A stretch of DNA of 64,000 nt from Methylophilaceae bacterium (lineage in GTDB: Bacteria > Pseudomonadota > Gammaproteobacteria > Burkholderiales > Methylophilaceae), in the NCBI GenBank assembly GCA_905339275.1, contig CAJPFK010000038.1:62001-126000 (forward strand), written 5' to 3'. Under the pieces are notes generated by a model, which was not told the origin of the DNA, ran no database searches, and saw nothing but the letters and a program-made list of their open reading frames with translations. A program made the position numbers and the translations under genes. Shown in pieces: positions 1-8,981 of this stretch. Position 1 is the first letter of the stretch; every line of letters begins with the position of its first letter.

Positions 1-268
1 CCGCATCGGCAATGCCGGTATTGAACAGGTTCCCGGGAGGCTCATCGAGCGGAACGCGCCGCAACGCATCCATGTTCAATTCGATGCCCTGCGGCATAGG
101 CGCGGCCGTTCGGGCCTTCTTTGCGCGAGGCGGCGCTGCGATGCCGGCATCAGGGCTTGCAGCCTCCTCCGTCGCCGACATCCATAGCGTCGCAGCCAGG
201 GTGAGCGCCAGGGCTACCCAGAGCCCATATTGCCTCACCCCCCTGAAATCGCGTTGGGCTTCACTCAT
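1..268 (-). CDS. PilP-like/GspC-like inner-membrane protein of the secretion cluster (partial)
   Basis: The reading frame opens at an ATG at 268 and continues off the left edge, so only about 89 residues are visible. It has a short basic N-terminus, one hydrophobic segment at about residues 14-30 (QYGLWVALALTLAATLW) and then an Ala/Pro-rich periplasmic stretch. The start codon overlaps the stop of the PilO-like gene by 8 bases, so the two are probably translationally coupled. One membrane anchor plus a proline-rich linker, placed after PilO, is the layout of PilP or GspC/GspM-type parts. The family cannot be decided from this fragment. The secretin gene, if present, should lie further left. 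Confidence 0.6.
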   Translation of the reverse strand, partial: MSEAQRDFRGVRQYGLWVALALTLAATLWMSATEEAASPDAGIAAPPRAKKARTAAPMPQGIELNMDALRRVPLDEPPGNLFNTGIADA

Positions 269-836
269 GGCTGCCCGCCCCTGCCTGTTCGCCCCTGCGC
301 AGGAAAAGCGTGAAACGCAGGTTGGCTTCAACCTCATCGGTATTGATGTCCTGCCGAACCAGGCTGATTTCGTTCAGGGCCAGTGCGGGCAAGGCATTCA
401 GTGCCTGATTGGCGAATTTCCTGATTTCGACATAACTCCCGTGCACCGGCAGGTTGATCTGATACCTGGACAAAAGCGCCTGGCGGCTATGGGTCAGCAT
501 GTAGCTTGCCTTGTCCGGCATCAGCCCGTTCGCGCTTGCGATGGAAAGCAAAACGGCCAGCAGGGGGACAGCTTCGTTTTCCGCCGGCAGAAAGCGGTAA
601 AAGGTATTCAGCGACGCCTGTGGCGAGCGGTCTATCCACTTGCCCTTGCGCAGGGGAATCTCCTCACGCAGCTTTTCCACCTCCAACGTCAGCCGCTTCA
701 GGCGCTCAGCTTCAGGGAGCGCCACGCCCAGCCCGAATGCCAGGCATGCCAGCAGCAAGGCAATGCCGGTCAGGCCCTGCCAGCCGATCCGGCGTGCATG
801 GTATTGCAGCCGGATAGCTGCGCCGGGCGGATTCAT
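261..836 (-). CDS. PilO-like (GspM-like) assembly protein
   Basis: A protein of about 191 residues starting at ATG 836, whose ATGA overlaps the stop of the upstream GspL/PilMN-like gene. It has one N-terminal transmembrane segment (about residues 22-42), then a coiled-coil stretch (EAERLKRLTLEVEKLREEI) and a small periplasmic domain. This is the PilO/GspM layout, in which a bitopic inner-membrane protein pairs with PilN/GspL to form the alignment platform. Coordinates and order (E, F, G upstream; L/N then O then P) support this role. Sequence identity to known PilO cannot be tested here, so the call rests on architecture and context. Confidence 0.7.
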   Translation of the reverse strand: MNPPGAAIRLQYHARRIGWQGLTGIALLLACLAFGLGVALPEAERLKRLTLEVEKLREEIPLRKGKWIDRSPQASLNTFYRFLPAENEAVPLLAVLLSIASANGLMPDKASYMLTHSRQALLSRYQINLPVHGSYVEIRKFANQALNALPALALNEISLVRQDINTDEVEANLRFTLFLRRGEQAGAGSHE

Positions 837-2266
837 GATTGCCACGCCGCCTCCACCACAAAACGGACAGGCATGGGGCTGTTCCCGGTTTGTTCATGCG
901 TGAGCAGAAAAACATCCTTGAAGATGGATTGCCTCCCCAGCTTTTCCACATACAGCAGCATGATTCCCGTGTCCGCGGATTCGGCCGTAATACGCAGCTT
1001 GTGCTGCCTGGGGTTGGGCTCCAGCGCAATCAGCCTGATGTCGCCGGTGTCGTTGAGTTTCTCCAGCGTCCTGAACAGCGGCTCCCAGGGCAGCGACAAA
1101 TCCGCCATCACGCTTCTTACCGCGGCGATTTCCTCTTGCCTGCCGGTGCTATCCGCCCCATTCGATTCCCGGCTTGCGGAGCCCGGCTGCTGCAACCGGT
1201 TGATATCCCGTACCAGCGCGGCATTCTGCTGGTGCAGGTTCTGCACGGTAATCATCAGCGCGATGCCCGCAATCACGCCCGCAAGCAGAAAAGCGTAAAC
1301 CAGCGGGTTTTCAGAACGCCCGGCAGCAGCGTGATTCAACGCAATTCGGTTCGACATCCGGGCCTGTGCCGCCAGGCTGCCGATGCCTGTTGATAGCGCA
1401 GGGGCAGCCGGCCCCGGCACGATGCTCACCGTGTGCCCTGGCAGGTGAATTTGTCCCGGACTTTCGGTCTCCGACCAATGAACGATGACCGGCCAGTGAC
1501 TCGTATCGATCCCGGTCATGATCGATTCGCGCTGTATCAAGGCCTGCAATTGCCCGGAAATATCGGCCTCCGTGGCATGGCTTCTGAACAAGCGCCATTG
1601 CCCGTTCTCCATCAACCCCAGGCACAAACGCCCGGGCTCGATGGATACGAACCAGAAAGATTTCCCGGTTTGCGCTTTGCCCAGGTATTTCCACGTTTCA
1701 TTGAGCGCCGGCATCAGGTGCGGATGAACGTTGCCGGCCTTCATGCCTGCCTGCTCGAATTCAATGCGGATCGCTTCCAGCAGTGCTGTGCTGATTCCGC
1801 TCGCAAGAGCAGCCTGGCCGAAACCGGCGGGGCTGAGGCGCAAATCCCATTGCCTGGCAACTTCGCCGTAAGCCAGGACAAAGCAGTGGCGCAGGTATGC
1901 ATCCCGCTCCGCGGCATTTGCCAGTTCGGCATTCCAGGGGATGATGGCATAACGGACGAAATGGCTGGAAAGCACGACACGGGGAATGGCGTCCTGCCAT
2001 CGCGGGTCGCGCAGAGCCGTGCGAAGCGCCGCAACGGAAGGACGCCACGAATCCTGGAATGCGGCCCTGGCAGCCACGGGGTTAAGCGCTTCCGCGGATG
2101 CAGGCAAGACGGCAGGTTCAAACTCGATGACCTGCCTGTCGATGACGGCATTTCCCGATCCGCGCTTCACCCGCAGCATGACTAAGCGCCGGGGTTCTAC
2201 CGATATCCGCAGCTCATCACGCAGCGCGGTTTTCAGGCGTAAGGTATTAAACCAGTGAGGTAACAC
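833..2266 (-). CDS. GspL/PilM-PilN-like assembly platform protein
   Basis: About 477 residues. I chose the GTG at 2266 because GGAG lies 7 bases upstream; the longer frame would start deep inside gspE. The start overlaps the gspE stop by 20 bases. The N-terminal part (about residues 1-280) looks like the cytoplasmic actin-like PilM/GspL domain. A transmembrane segment follows at about 325-345 (VYAFLLAGVIAGIALM), then a coiled coil (LHQQNAALVRDINRLQ) and a ferredoxin-like periplasmic part typical of PilN/GspL. It therefore combines PilM and PilN roles in one chain, as GspL does. It should link the GspE ATPase to the envelope-spanning machine. Confidence 0.72.
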   Translation of the reverse strand: MLPHWFNTLRLKTALRDELRISVEPRRLVMLRVKRGSGNAVIDRQVIEFEPAVLPASAEALNPVAARAAFQDSWRPSVAALRTALRDPRWQDAIPRVVLSSHFVRYAIIPWNAELANAAERDAYLRHCFVLAYGEVARQWDLRLSPAGFGQAALASGISTALLEAIRIEFEQAGMKAGNVHPHLMPALNETWKYLGKAQTGKSFWFVSIEPGRLCLGLMENGQWRLFRSHATEADISGQLQALIQRESIMTGIDTSHWPVIVHWSETESPGQIHLPGHTVSIVPGPAAPALSTGIGSLAAQARMSNRIALNHAAAGRSENPLVYAFLLAGVIAGIALMITVQNLHQQNAALVRDINRLQQPGSASRESNGADSTGRQEEIAAVRSVMADLSLPWEPLFRTLEKLNDTGDIRLIALEPNPRQHKLRITAESADTGIMLLYVEKLGRQSIFKDVFLLTHEQTGNSPMPVRFVVEAAWQS

Positions 2267-4001
2267 GGTTGATCTCCTGCAATGTGGTTTCGCCGCGCCG
2301 CACCATGTCCAGCGCAGCTTCGCGCATGGTGCGGGTGCCATTGGCCCTGGCGGCTTCCTTGACCTTGCGCACGGGTTCGCGCGTGACGATCAGTTCCCGG
2401 ATGAGGTCGTTGAAGACCAGCAGTTCGGCCACCGCCTTGCGCCCCTTGTAGCCGGTGCCGTGGCATTGGCCGCAACCCTGGCCGATACGAAAATGGAATT
2501 CGCCTGCCATTTCCGGCGTGATGCCGGATTTCTCCAGCAGCCCGGCATCCGGCCGGTCGTCCACCGCGCAGTGCGGGCAGATGACGCGCACCAGGCGCTG
2601 CGCCATGATGCCGTTGATGGCCGAAACGAAGCTGTAAGAGTCAACGCCCATGTTGGTGAAGCGGCCGATGACATCGAACACGTTGTTGGCGTGCACCGTC
2701 GTCAATACCAGGTGCCCGGTCAGCGCCGACTGCACGGCTATCTGCGCAGTTTCGGCATCGCGGATTTCGCCGACCATGATCTTGTCCGGGTCGTGGCGCA
2801 GTATGGAGCGCAAGCCGCGGGCGAAGGTCAGGCCCTTCTTTTCGTTGACCGGTATCTGCAACACGCCGGGCAACTGGTATTCCACCGGGTCCTCGATGGT
2901 GACGATCTTGTCCTGGCCGTGGTTGATCTCGGAGATGATGCCGTACAGCGTGGTGGTCTTGCCCGAACCGGTAGGGCCGGTAACCAGCAGCATGCCGTAG
3001 GGCTCTTCCGCCAGCAGGCGGAAACGCGCCATGATGGCCGCATCGAAGCCCAGCACTTCCATGCTCAGCCCTTTGGCCTGGTCGGTGATGGTTTTGCGGT
3101 CGAGGATACGCAGCACGGCATCCTCGCCGAATACGCTCGGCATGATGGAAACCCGCATATCCACCTCACGCCCCTGCGCCATCACCTTGAAACGGCCATC
3201 CTGCGGGACTCGGCGCTCGGCGATATCCAGCTCGGACATCACCTTGATGCGCGAAATCGCCTGCTCGGCCTGCGCAATGCCGCTGGCGCTGCCGACCATG
3301 TTCAGCACGCCGTCGATGCGGTACTTGATGGTAAGGCCGTGCGGATCGGTCTCCATGTGGATGTCGCTGGCACCCGCCTTCAGCGCGTCATAAAGGGTGG
3401 AACGCACCAGCTTCACCACCGGGCTGGTGTCTTCGCTGATGGAGCGCAGCGAAATATCCTCGATGCCGCTGCTGCCGCTTTCGGTCTCGGCATGTTCCGG
3501 CAGAATGCCGTCCATCGCGCGCATGCTTTCCTCATAACGCGAGAGAAACGCCGCGATATCCTTGCGATGCGCCAGCCCCCAGATCGCAGGCTCGCCGGTC
3601 AGCAATTCCAGCCGACTCTGTAAATGAGCATCGAAAGGGTTGGCAAAAACGATATGCAATTGGCCTGCCGTATCGCGCAGCATCAGGCACTCCTGTTTGC
3701 CTGCCTCCGGGAAAGGCAGCAGGGCGAAATCCGGCGTCATTTCATACAACCGGAATATCCCGAATGCCGGGTAACGCATCAGCGCCCCCAGTGCCAGCGT
3801 GAACTCATCCGAGTCCAGGCCGGAAAGCTCTTCCAGCGTATCCAGGATATGCCGGTTATTCTGCGCAGCCAGCAGGCGGGCATTTTCCACCTGCTGCCGG
3901 GTGAGTTCAGGGGTGTCCGGCTGCGGTTCCGCTCCGGCATCCGGTGGTACGGCATGCATGGGCAGGGTATGCATGGGAAGATAGTCCAGCGGCTGGTTCA
4001 C
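2247..4001 (-). CDS. gspE: Type II secretion/type IV pilus assembly ATPase GspE/PilB
   Basis: A 584-residue hexameric secretion ATPase that powers pseudopilus assembly on the cytoplasmic face. An N1-type domain precedes the ATPase core. Walker A is GPTGSGKTTT (about residue 343), the Asp box is IVTIEDPVEYQ, Walker B is RSILRHDPDKIMVGEIRD and the His box is TGHLVLTTVHANN. A tetracysteine zinc site (CPHC ... CGQC) near residues 478-520 is characteristic of GspE/PilB and absent from retraction ATPases such as PilT. All catalytic motifs look intact. The start ATG overlaps the gspF stop by ATGA. The next gene begins inside its 3' end, consistent with one operon. Confidence 0.93.
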   Translation of the reverse strand: MNQPLDYLPMHTLPMHAVPPDAGAEPQPDTPELTRQQVENARLLAAQNNRHILDTLEELSGLDSDEFTLALGALMRYPAFGIFRLYEMTPDFALLPFPEAGKQECLMLRDTAGQLHIVFANPFDAHLQSRLELLTGEPAIWGLAHRKDIAAFLSRYEESMRAMDGILPEHAETESGSSGIEDISLRSISEDTSPVVKLVRSTLYDALKAGASDIHMETDPHGLTIKYRIDGVLNMVGSASGIAQAEQAISRIKVMSELDIAERRVPQDGRFKVMAQGREVDMRVSIMPSVFGEDAVLRILDRKTITDQAKGLSMEVLGFDAAIMARFRLLAEEPYGMLLVTGPTGSGKTTTLYGIISEINHGQDKIVTIEDPVEYQLPGVLQIPVNEKKGLTFARGLRSILRHDPDKIMVGEIRDAETAQIAVQSALTGHLVLTTVHANNVFDVIGRFTNMGVDSYSFVSAINGIMAQRLVRVICPHCAVDDRPDAGLLEKSGITPEMAGEFHFRIGQGCGQCHGTGYKGRKAVAELLVFNDLIRELIVTREPVRKVKEAARANGTRTMREAALDMVRRGETTLQEINRVTSLV

Positions 4002-5185
4002 TGGATGCTCCCTGCCAGGTCAAAAATCGGCATGTACATCAGCACCACCACAATGCCGATGACGAGGCCGATCACCACCATCAGCAGCGGTTCCAGCAGT
4101 CGCGTGAACCAGTCCACGGCACGCGAGATTTCCTCGTCGTAAAACACGCCGATGCGCTCCATCATCTCGCCCATGCGGCCGGTGCGCTCGCCCACGCGCA
4201 GCATGCGCACAGCGATGGAAGTCGTCATGCCATGCGCATCCATCGCACCGGAAAGCGGCTTGCCCTCGCGCACATCGCGCTCCACCAGTTGCAGGCTGTC
4301 GCGCAGCGCCGGCTGCAGCAATGAGCCCACCATCTGCATGCCGGTAACCAGCGGAATGCCGCCGCCCAGCAGCATGCCCAAAGTGCGGTAAAAACGCGCC
4401 AACTGGTAAATGCGCATGGTTTCCCCCAGCGCGGGGATTTTCCAGACCAGGTTCATGACGCCGGCACGCACGGCAGGACGGCTCAACACGTAGCCAAGCA
4501 CGCCCACAGCCACCAGGAATACCAGCAAAGCCTGCGAGCCATGGTCATGCAAAAGCCGCCCCCAGCTCAACAGCAGTTGCGACATCCATGGCAGGTCATT
4601 GCCCGAGCTTTCGTAAATCGCGCTGAATCGCGGAACCACATAACCCAGCAGAAACAGCATTACCAGGCCGCCGACCACAATCAGCAGAACCGGGTATATC
4701 GAAGCGGCGACGATCTTCTTGCGCACCGCATCGATCTGGCCCTGGTAGGTGACATGCCGCCCCAGCGCCTGCACCATGTCGCCGGTGCGTTCGCTGCTGC
4801 GAATCAGGGCAACATACAAGGGCGGGAACACCTGCGGAAAGCGCTCCAGCGCGCCGGACAATGGCAGCCCCTCATAAAGCGATGCCATCACCTGGTTCAG
4901 AATGGTTCTGGTCTCGGCCTGCTGTTCCTTTTCCGCCAGCGCCTCCATGGCCTCGATCAGGCTCAGGCCGGAATCCAGTAATGACAGCAGCTCCTGGCTG
5001 AACAGCATCAGGTTGAACCCGGATTTGCCAAAACCGCCGGCACGCGCGATTTTCCTCCGGGCACGCGTAGCCAGCACGCTATAGCCCTGTGCCTCGGCCA
5101 GCAGTTGCGCCTGCACGCCATCGCTGGCCTCCAGCGTCAGCATCTGCACTTGCTGCCCGCGTGCGACTTTGAGGTTAAACTTCAC
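3998..5185 (-). CDS. gspF: Type II secretion inner-membrane protein GspF/PilC
   Basis: A 395-residue polytopic protein with the two GspF repeats: LFSQELLSLLDSGLSLIEAME near residue 61 and ARFYRTLGMLLGGGIPL near 265. Membrane segments follow each repeat (VLLIVVGGLVMLFLLGYVV, LLVFLVAVGVLGYVL, and a C-terminal LLMVVIGLVIGIVVVLMY). The ends and length match the family. GspF couples the GspE motor to pseudopilin polymerisation. It overlaps gspE by four bases and follows gspG after 66 bases. Confidence 0.93.
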   Translation of the reverse strand: MKFNLKVARGQQVQMLTLEASDGVQAQLLAEAQGYSVLATRARRKIARAGGFGKSGFNLMLFSQELLSLLDSGLSLIEAMEALAEKEQQAETRTILNQVMASLYEGLPLSGALERFPQVFPPLYVALIRSSERTGDMVQALGRHVTYQGQIDAVRKKIVAASIYPVLLIVVGGLVMLFLLGYVVPRFSAIYESSGNDLPWMSQLLLSWGRLLHDHGSQALLVFLVAVGVLGYVLSRPAVRAGVMNLVWKIPALGETMRIYQLARFYRTLGMLLGGGIPLVTGMQMVGSLLQPALRDSLQLVERDVREGKPLSGAMDAHGMTTSIAVRMLRVGERTGRMGEMMERIGVFYDEEISRAVDWFTRLLEPLLMVVIGLVIGIVVVLMYMPIFDLAGSIQ

Positions 5186-5251
5186 GATACTCCGTTCCTC
5201 GCCAGGTATTCATGCAGGCTTTCATCCCACGCCTACTCAGGCCAATATCCC

Positions 5252-5677
5252 TCACTGCCAGCTCACCACGTCGGCAGATTCGTCACTGCCGCCAACCTGG
5301 CCATCCTTACCCATGGACCACACATCGTATTCCCCGTACTCACCGGGAGACCTGTAAAGATAAGGCCGGCCCCAAGGGTCGTTCGGCACGGATTTTTGCA
5401 GGTAAGGGCCCTGCCATTTGGGCTCGTCCGAAGGGGGCGAATTCAGTGCCGCCAGGCCTTGCTCGGTATTCGGGTAATGGCCGGTATCCAGGCGGTACTG
5501 GTCCAGCGCCTTGCCCAGCGCATCGATCTGCGCCCTCGCGGCCTTGGTTTCGGATTTACCGATCTGCGCAAAATACTTGGGGCCGACATAACCGGCCAGC
5601 AGGCCGATGATGACCATCACAACCAATAACTCCAGTAACGTAAAACCATGCTGTAATCGGTTTGAATATTTATTCAT
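5252..5677 (-). CDS. gspG: Major pseudopilin GspG
   Basis: A 141-residue pre-pseudopilin. The ATG at 5677 has AGGAGA at good spacing and overlaps the end of the TPR gene by 8 bases. The prepilin leader ends at G, giving the mature FTLLELLVVMVIIGLLAGYVG helix start with the invariant Glu at position 5. The C-terminal globular domain has GspG signatures: LGKALDQYRLDTGHYPNTEQGLAAL, DPWGRPY, and an acidic calcium-loop-like end (SMGKDGQVGGSDESADVVSWQ). It needs a PilD-type peptidase, which is not in the window. It is the only pseudopilin seen, so minor pseudopilins may lie elsewhere. Confidence 0.93.
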   Translation of the reverse strand: MNKYSNRLQHGFTLLELLVVMVIIGLLAGYVGPKYFAQIGKSETKAARAQIDALGKALDQYRLDTGHYPNTEQGLAALNSPPSDEPKWQGPYLQKSVPNDPWGRPYLYRSPGEYGEYDVWSMGKDGQVGGSDESADVVSWQ

Positions 5678-7961
5678 ACTTAACTTCTCCTGATTTATTG
5701 AATTCAGCATTAACTTCACTGATTACTTCAGCCCAATCGCCTGCAGTGTTTTGCCGGAACAATCTCATACTGGGATACCAGGGCGAGTCAGTCCGATCGA
5801 TCAGCCAGCGCCATTCACCGTTAAATGGCAGCAATAGCCACGTTGGTACAGCGAGCGCGCCCGCGAGATGTGCAGGCGCAGAGTCAATCGTAATCATCAC
5901 GTCCAGATTACTGATAACCGCAGCAGACTCATCGAAATCAGACAGTTCGGCATCCAATATGCGTACATTTTCATTGCCAAGCAGTAAATCGCGCTCTTCT
6001 TGCGTCAGGTCTTTTTGCAATGTAATAAATTGGATTTCTGGATTGCCTGTTATCAGCGGCATGTAATCGGCCAGTTTTGCGGAACGATTCCGGTCATTCC
6101 CGTGATTTGGATTACCATGCCAAACCAATCCCACGGTTGCTTGCGACGATGAAGCAAGGCAATTTTTCCAGTATGCAATACGTTCCGGATGTGCGGCCAA
6201 GTAAGGGACTGAGGCAGGGATTGCCGATTCGGCGAAAGTTTTCATCGCCAATGGCAGGCTCATTACAGGAATATGATAATCAAGGCCCTCTGGAGAGATG
6301 CTGCTGTCAACCACATGGGCATGCGGAAAACTCCTAGTCATCAATCCAATAAGCAGTTTCGGGCATTGAATCCAGCATTCGATACCTTGCTCCCCAAGTA
6401 AATGGACATACCGCACCATCTGTATCGCATCACCGAATCCCTGTTCAATCTGGATCACCAATTTCTTACCGGTAATGTCATCCTCTCCTGACCAGCGCGG
6501 ACAGGGTATTTGTGGCAGCGGAATAGCCTCCTTCAATTTCCAGCGCTTTTCGTAATTGAGCCAACCATGTTGAAATTGGCCTTGCAAAAGATATAACAGC
6601 GCACGATTCCAGGAAGCTTCCACCAAATCCGGATTAACTGAGAGTGCCTGCTCATATATTTCAATAGCCTCGTCAATTCTTCTTTGCCTTTCCAGCACAA
6701 CGCCCAGGTTGTAAATCGCACCCGCATATTCAGGCTTGATCGATAATGCCCGCTTGAAGCAGGCAATTGCGTCTTCGGCCTGGTCAAGCTCCATGAGTAC
6801 GCTACCCAGACCATTATGGGCTTCGGCAAAATCTGGATTGATTGACAAGGCCCGGTGATAGCAATCAATCGCATCCTCTATCTGCCCAAGTTCTTTCAGC
6901 GCATTGCCTAGGCCGTTATGGGCCTCGAAAAAACCTGGGTTGACTGACAAAGCCTGTTGGTAACAGCGAGTGGCTTCCTTATAATCCTTTACCTCGATCA
7001 GGGTATTACCCAGATTATTGAGCGCATCGCAATGGTCTGGGTTAAGGCTCAATATCTTCTCGAAAGAAGCGATGGCCTCATCAAAACGTAGAAGTTGGCT
7101 AAGGGCTATACCTAATGCATTTTGTGCCTCAATGAAGTCAGGTTTGGCAGATAACGCCCGTTGGTAATAAGGGATAGACTCATCGAACCGCTTTAATTCC
7201 TTCAGCAGGTTAGCCAATTCGTATGCACATTCGGCATCCGGCCGTATTGAGAACGCTTTTATGTATGCCGAGATAGCCTCATCGAATTGCTTTAACTCGC
7301 TCAAGACCCGTGCCAAACCGATATGAGCATCGATATAGGTTGGTTTTAAAGATGTAGCTCTTTTAAATGATGCAGCGGCATCGTCGAACTTCCCTAATGC
7401 ACTAAAGGCAAACCCCAGGTTATTGTGAGCATCAGAAAGCCGAGGGTTAAGCAGGACTGCTTGCCTGTATGAGGAAACTGCCTCATCAAAACGCTGCAAC
7501 CCGGCATAAACGACACCCAGGCCAATATAGGCTTCTGCGAAATCCGGTTTAATGGAAAGCGCACGTTGATAGCAATCAATGGATTCTTCAGAACGTTTTA
7601 GCAGGCTCAGGACATTTCCCAAGTTATTATAGGCTCTCCAATCATCTGGTTTGATGGCCAGCGCTCGCCGGTATGAAGCAATTGCCTCGTCGAAACGTTG
7701 CATTTCATACAAGGCAATTCCCAGGCTGTAATGCGCCTCGGCATGGTCCGGCTTGATTGACAGCGCCTGCCGGATGGAAGTGATGCCTTTCTTATAATCC
7801 TGCGTTTGAATATACGTCAGGCCGATAAAATAAAGCGCATCGACATGCACAGGTCTTTTCTTCAGGATTTTCCTGAAACTGGACCGTGCCTCTAGCACCC
7901 TGCCAGCATAATGAAGTTGCAAGGAATGGTTGAAAAGGTTTTCTATGGTCTGGGCGGACAT
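5670..7961 (-). CDS. TPR-repeat protein with C-terminal glycosyltransferase-like domain
   Basis: A 763-residue protein. Residues about 10-480 are a run of roughly a dozen 34-residue TPR units (repeating A.Y..LG.AL...G..DEAI..Y..AL...PD). From about 500 a Rossmann-like domain follows, with the GFGDAIQMVRY and VGLVWHGNPNHGNDRNRS motifs and a late TIDSAPAHLAGAL motif. These motifs are seen in GT-9/GT-41-related TPR proteins. Donor and acceptor are unknown. There is no signal peptide, so it should act in the cytoplasm. Its stop overlaps the gspG start by 8 bases and it begins 18 bases after the secreted-protein gene, so it sits inside the secretion operon. No clear Shine-Dalgarno is visible at the ATG. 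Modification of an exported or pilin-like substrate is possible, but this is inference. Confidence 0.8.
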   Translation of the reverse strand: MSAQTIENLFNHSLQLHYAGRVLEARSSFRKILKKRPVHVDALYFIGLTYIQTQDYKKGITSIRQALSIKPDHAEAHYSLGIALYEMQRFDEAIASYRRALAIKPDDWRAYNNLGNVLSLLKRSEESIDCYQRALSIKPDFAEAYIGLGVVYAGLQRFDEAVSSYRQAVLLNPRLSDAHNNLGFAFSALGKFDDAAASFKRATSLKPTYIDAHIGLARVLSELKQFDEAISAYIKAFSIRPDAECAYELANLLKELKRFDESIPYYQRALSAKPDFIEAQNALGIALSQLLRFDEAIASFEKILSLNPDHCDALNNLGNTLIEVKDYKEATRCYQQALSVNPGFFEAHNGLGNALKELGQIEDAIDCYHRALSINPDFAEAHNGLGSVLMELDQAEDAIACFKRALSIKPEYAGAIYNLGVVLERQRRIDEAIEIYEQALSVNPDLVEASWNRALLYLLQGQFQHGWLNYEKRWKLKEAIPLPQIPCPRWSGEDDITGKKLVIQIEQGFGDAIQMVRYVHLLGEQGIECWIQCPKLLIGLMTRSFPHAHVVDSSISPEGLDYHIPVMSLPLAMKTFAESAIPASVPYLAAHPERIAYWKNCLASSSQATVGLVWHGNPNHGNDRNRSAKLADYMPLITGNPEIQFITLQKDLTQEERDLLLGNENVRILDAELSDFDESAAVISNLDVMITIDSAPAHLAGALAVPTWLLLPFNGEWRWLIDRTDSPWYPSMRLFRQNTAGDWAEVISEVNAEFNKSGEVKYE

Positions 7962-7979
7962 ATTGATATAAGACTCGGC

Positions 7980-8942
7980 TTAGGGCTTTTCATAAGAATC
8001 AGGCAGTGGCGTAACCTTGCCGCCCGGCGGCACAAAGCCCGGCACACCGAGCTCGATAAAAGGCGCCACGGTCTGGCGCAGGCGTATGGCATCAGGCAAA
8101 ACCGCGGGTAATTCGGCAGAACAAGCGGATTTCACGTAAAACATGCCGGAAGCGGTGCTGGTGCTGCCATCTTCATCAAACGCGGTAATGTAGGTGGTAA
8201 AATTTACCCAGTTGTCATCCGGCGAGGCGGATTGCTGTGCCTGGAGTGGTATCGACAATGCCTCAGAATCAATACCGTTGATGGCCAGACTGTAAGCCGG
8301 AGTGGATGGCGGTTGCGCCAAGTAGCCCGGCGCCGGTGCCTTCGCGGTACCACGATACTGCACTGAGGTAAACGTGCGCCCTACCCGGTACAGCGGCTTC
8401 GCCACCGCAGGGATGCTGGAATAGGCAACCTCCACCGGTAGCCCGCTGAATCCCCCGCGGGCAAGGTCATTCACCTTGAAATACTGTTTTCCCGGCAATG
8501 CAGCGTTGTAATCGGCATTGCTATTGGGCGTTGTCATGACCTTAACGCCGTAGATGCATTCGGTCTTTTCAGCGTTGCGCCACACAAACTCGGTCACATT
8601 GCCCACACTGACATCCCTGCCGCCGGTAAGCGCGTTGTTCATCACGATACGCTGTACACCCACCGTCAAAGGCTTGAACCCCGGCAACGGCGAGGCGATT
8701 TCATTGGCGGGAAAAACAGCGCATTGGTCATTAGCGCCAGGCTTCGCCTTAATGACAAGACCAACGCCAAAATTACCAGTAGGATTGCACAGGGTATAAG
8801 CGCTTGTACCACCCTCGATCGGGAATCCGCTAGCAGGCAGGCTGACAAAGCCCACCGCCCAAGTCTGCATGGAAGCCATGCCCAGCATGACAAAACCTGA
8901 AAACATCATTCTTGGGTTTTTCATCACTCTGTTCCACATCAT
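7980..8942 (-). CDS. Secreted four-cysteine protein of unknown family, copy 1
   Basis: About 320 residues. I prefer the ATG at 8942 over an upstream ATG at 8975 because GGTGA lies just before it, but the spacing is short and the start is uncertain. A Sec signal peptide (FSGFVMLGMASMQTWAVG) precedes a mature domain. Four cysteines recur in the paralogue at 17580-18497 at matching motifs: TLCN.TGNFG, CAVFPANE, WRNA..TECIYG, and a late A-C. Further shared blocks are QYF.VND.ARGGF, YR.GRTFTSVQ and IRLRQT. Two disulfides are likely. The gene lies 39 bases after tolC, at the end of the T1SS block. No known domain was recognised. A role as exported ligand-binding or surface protein is inference. Confidence 0.8.
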   Translation of the reverse strand: MMWNRVMKNPRMMFSGFVMLGMASMQTWAVGFVSLPASGFPIEGGTSAYTLCNPTGNFGVGLVIKAKPGANDQCAVFPANEIASPLPGFKPLTVGVQRIVMNNALTGGRDVSVGNVTEFVWRNAEKTECIYGVKVMTTPNSNADYNAALPGKQYFKVNDLARGGFSGLPVEVAYSSIPAVAKPLYRVGRTFTSVQYRGTAKAPAPGYLAQPPSTPAYSLAINGIDSEALSIPLQAQQSASPDDNWVNFTTYITAFDEDGSTSTASGMFYVKSACSAELPAVLPDAIRLRQTVAPFIELGVPGFVPPGGKVTPLPDSYEKP

Positions 8943-8981
8943 AGTCACCGTTTCATCCTGAGATATACATGGCATGAATGG

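Noticed and set aside
12..1298. Long plus-strand frame of 428 residues
   Set aside because: It is antisense to the PilO/GspL-like genes, with biased composition and no domain. The minus-strand genes have good starts and overlaps.
2460..3623. Plus-strand frame of 387 residues
   Set aside because: Pure antisense shadow of gspE; His/Gln-rich with no signature.
5850..7930. Tandem DNA repeats at ~102 base period
   Set aside because: They are the TPR codons of one protein, not a separate element.
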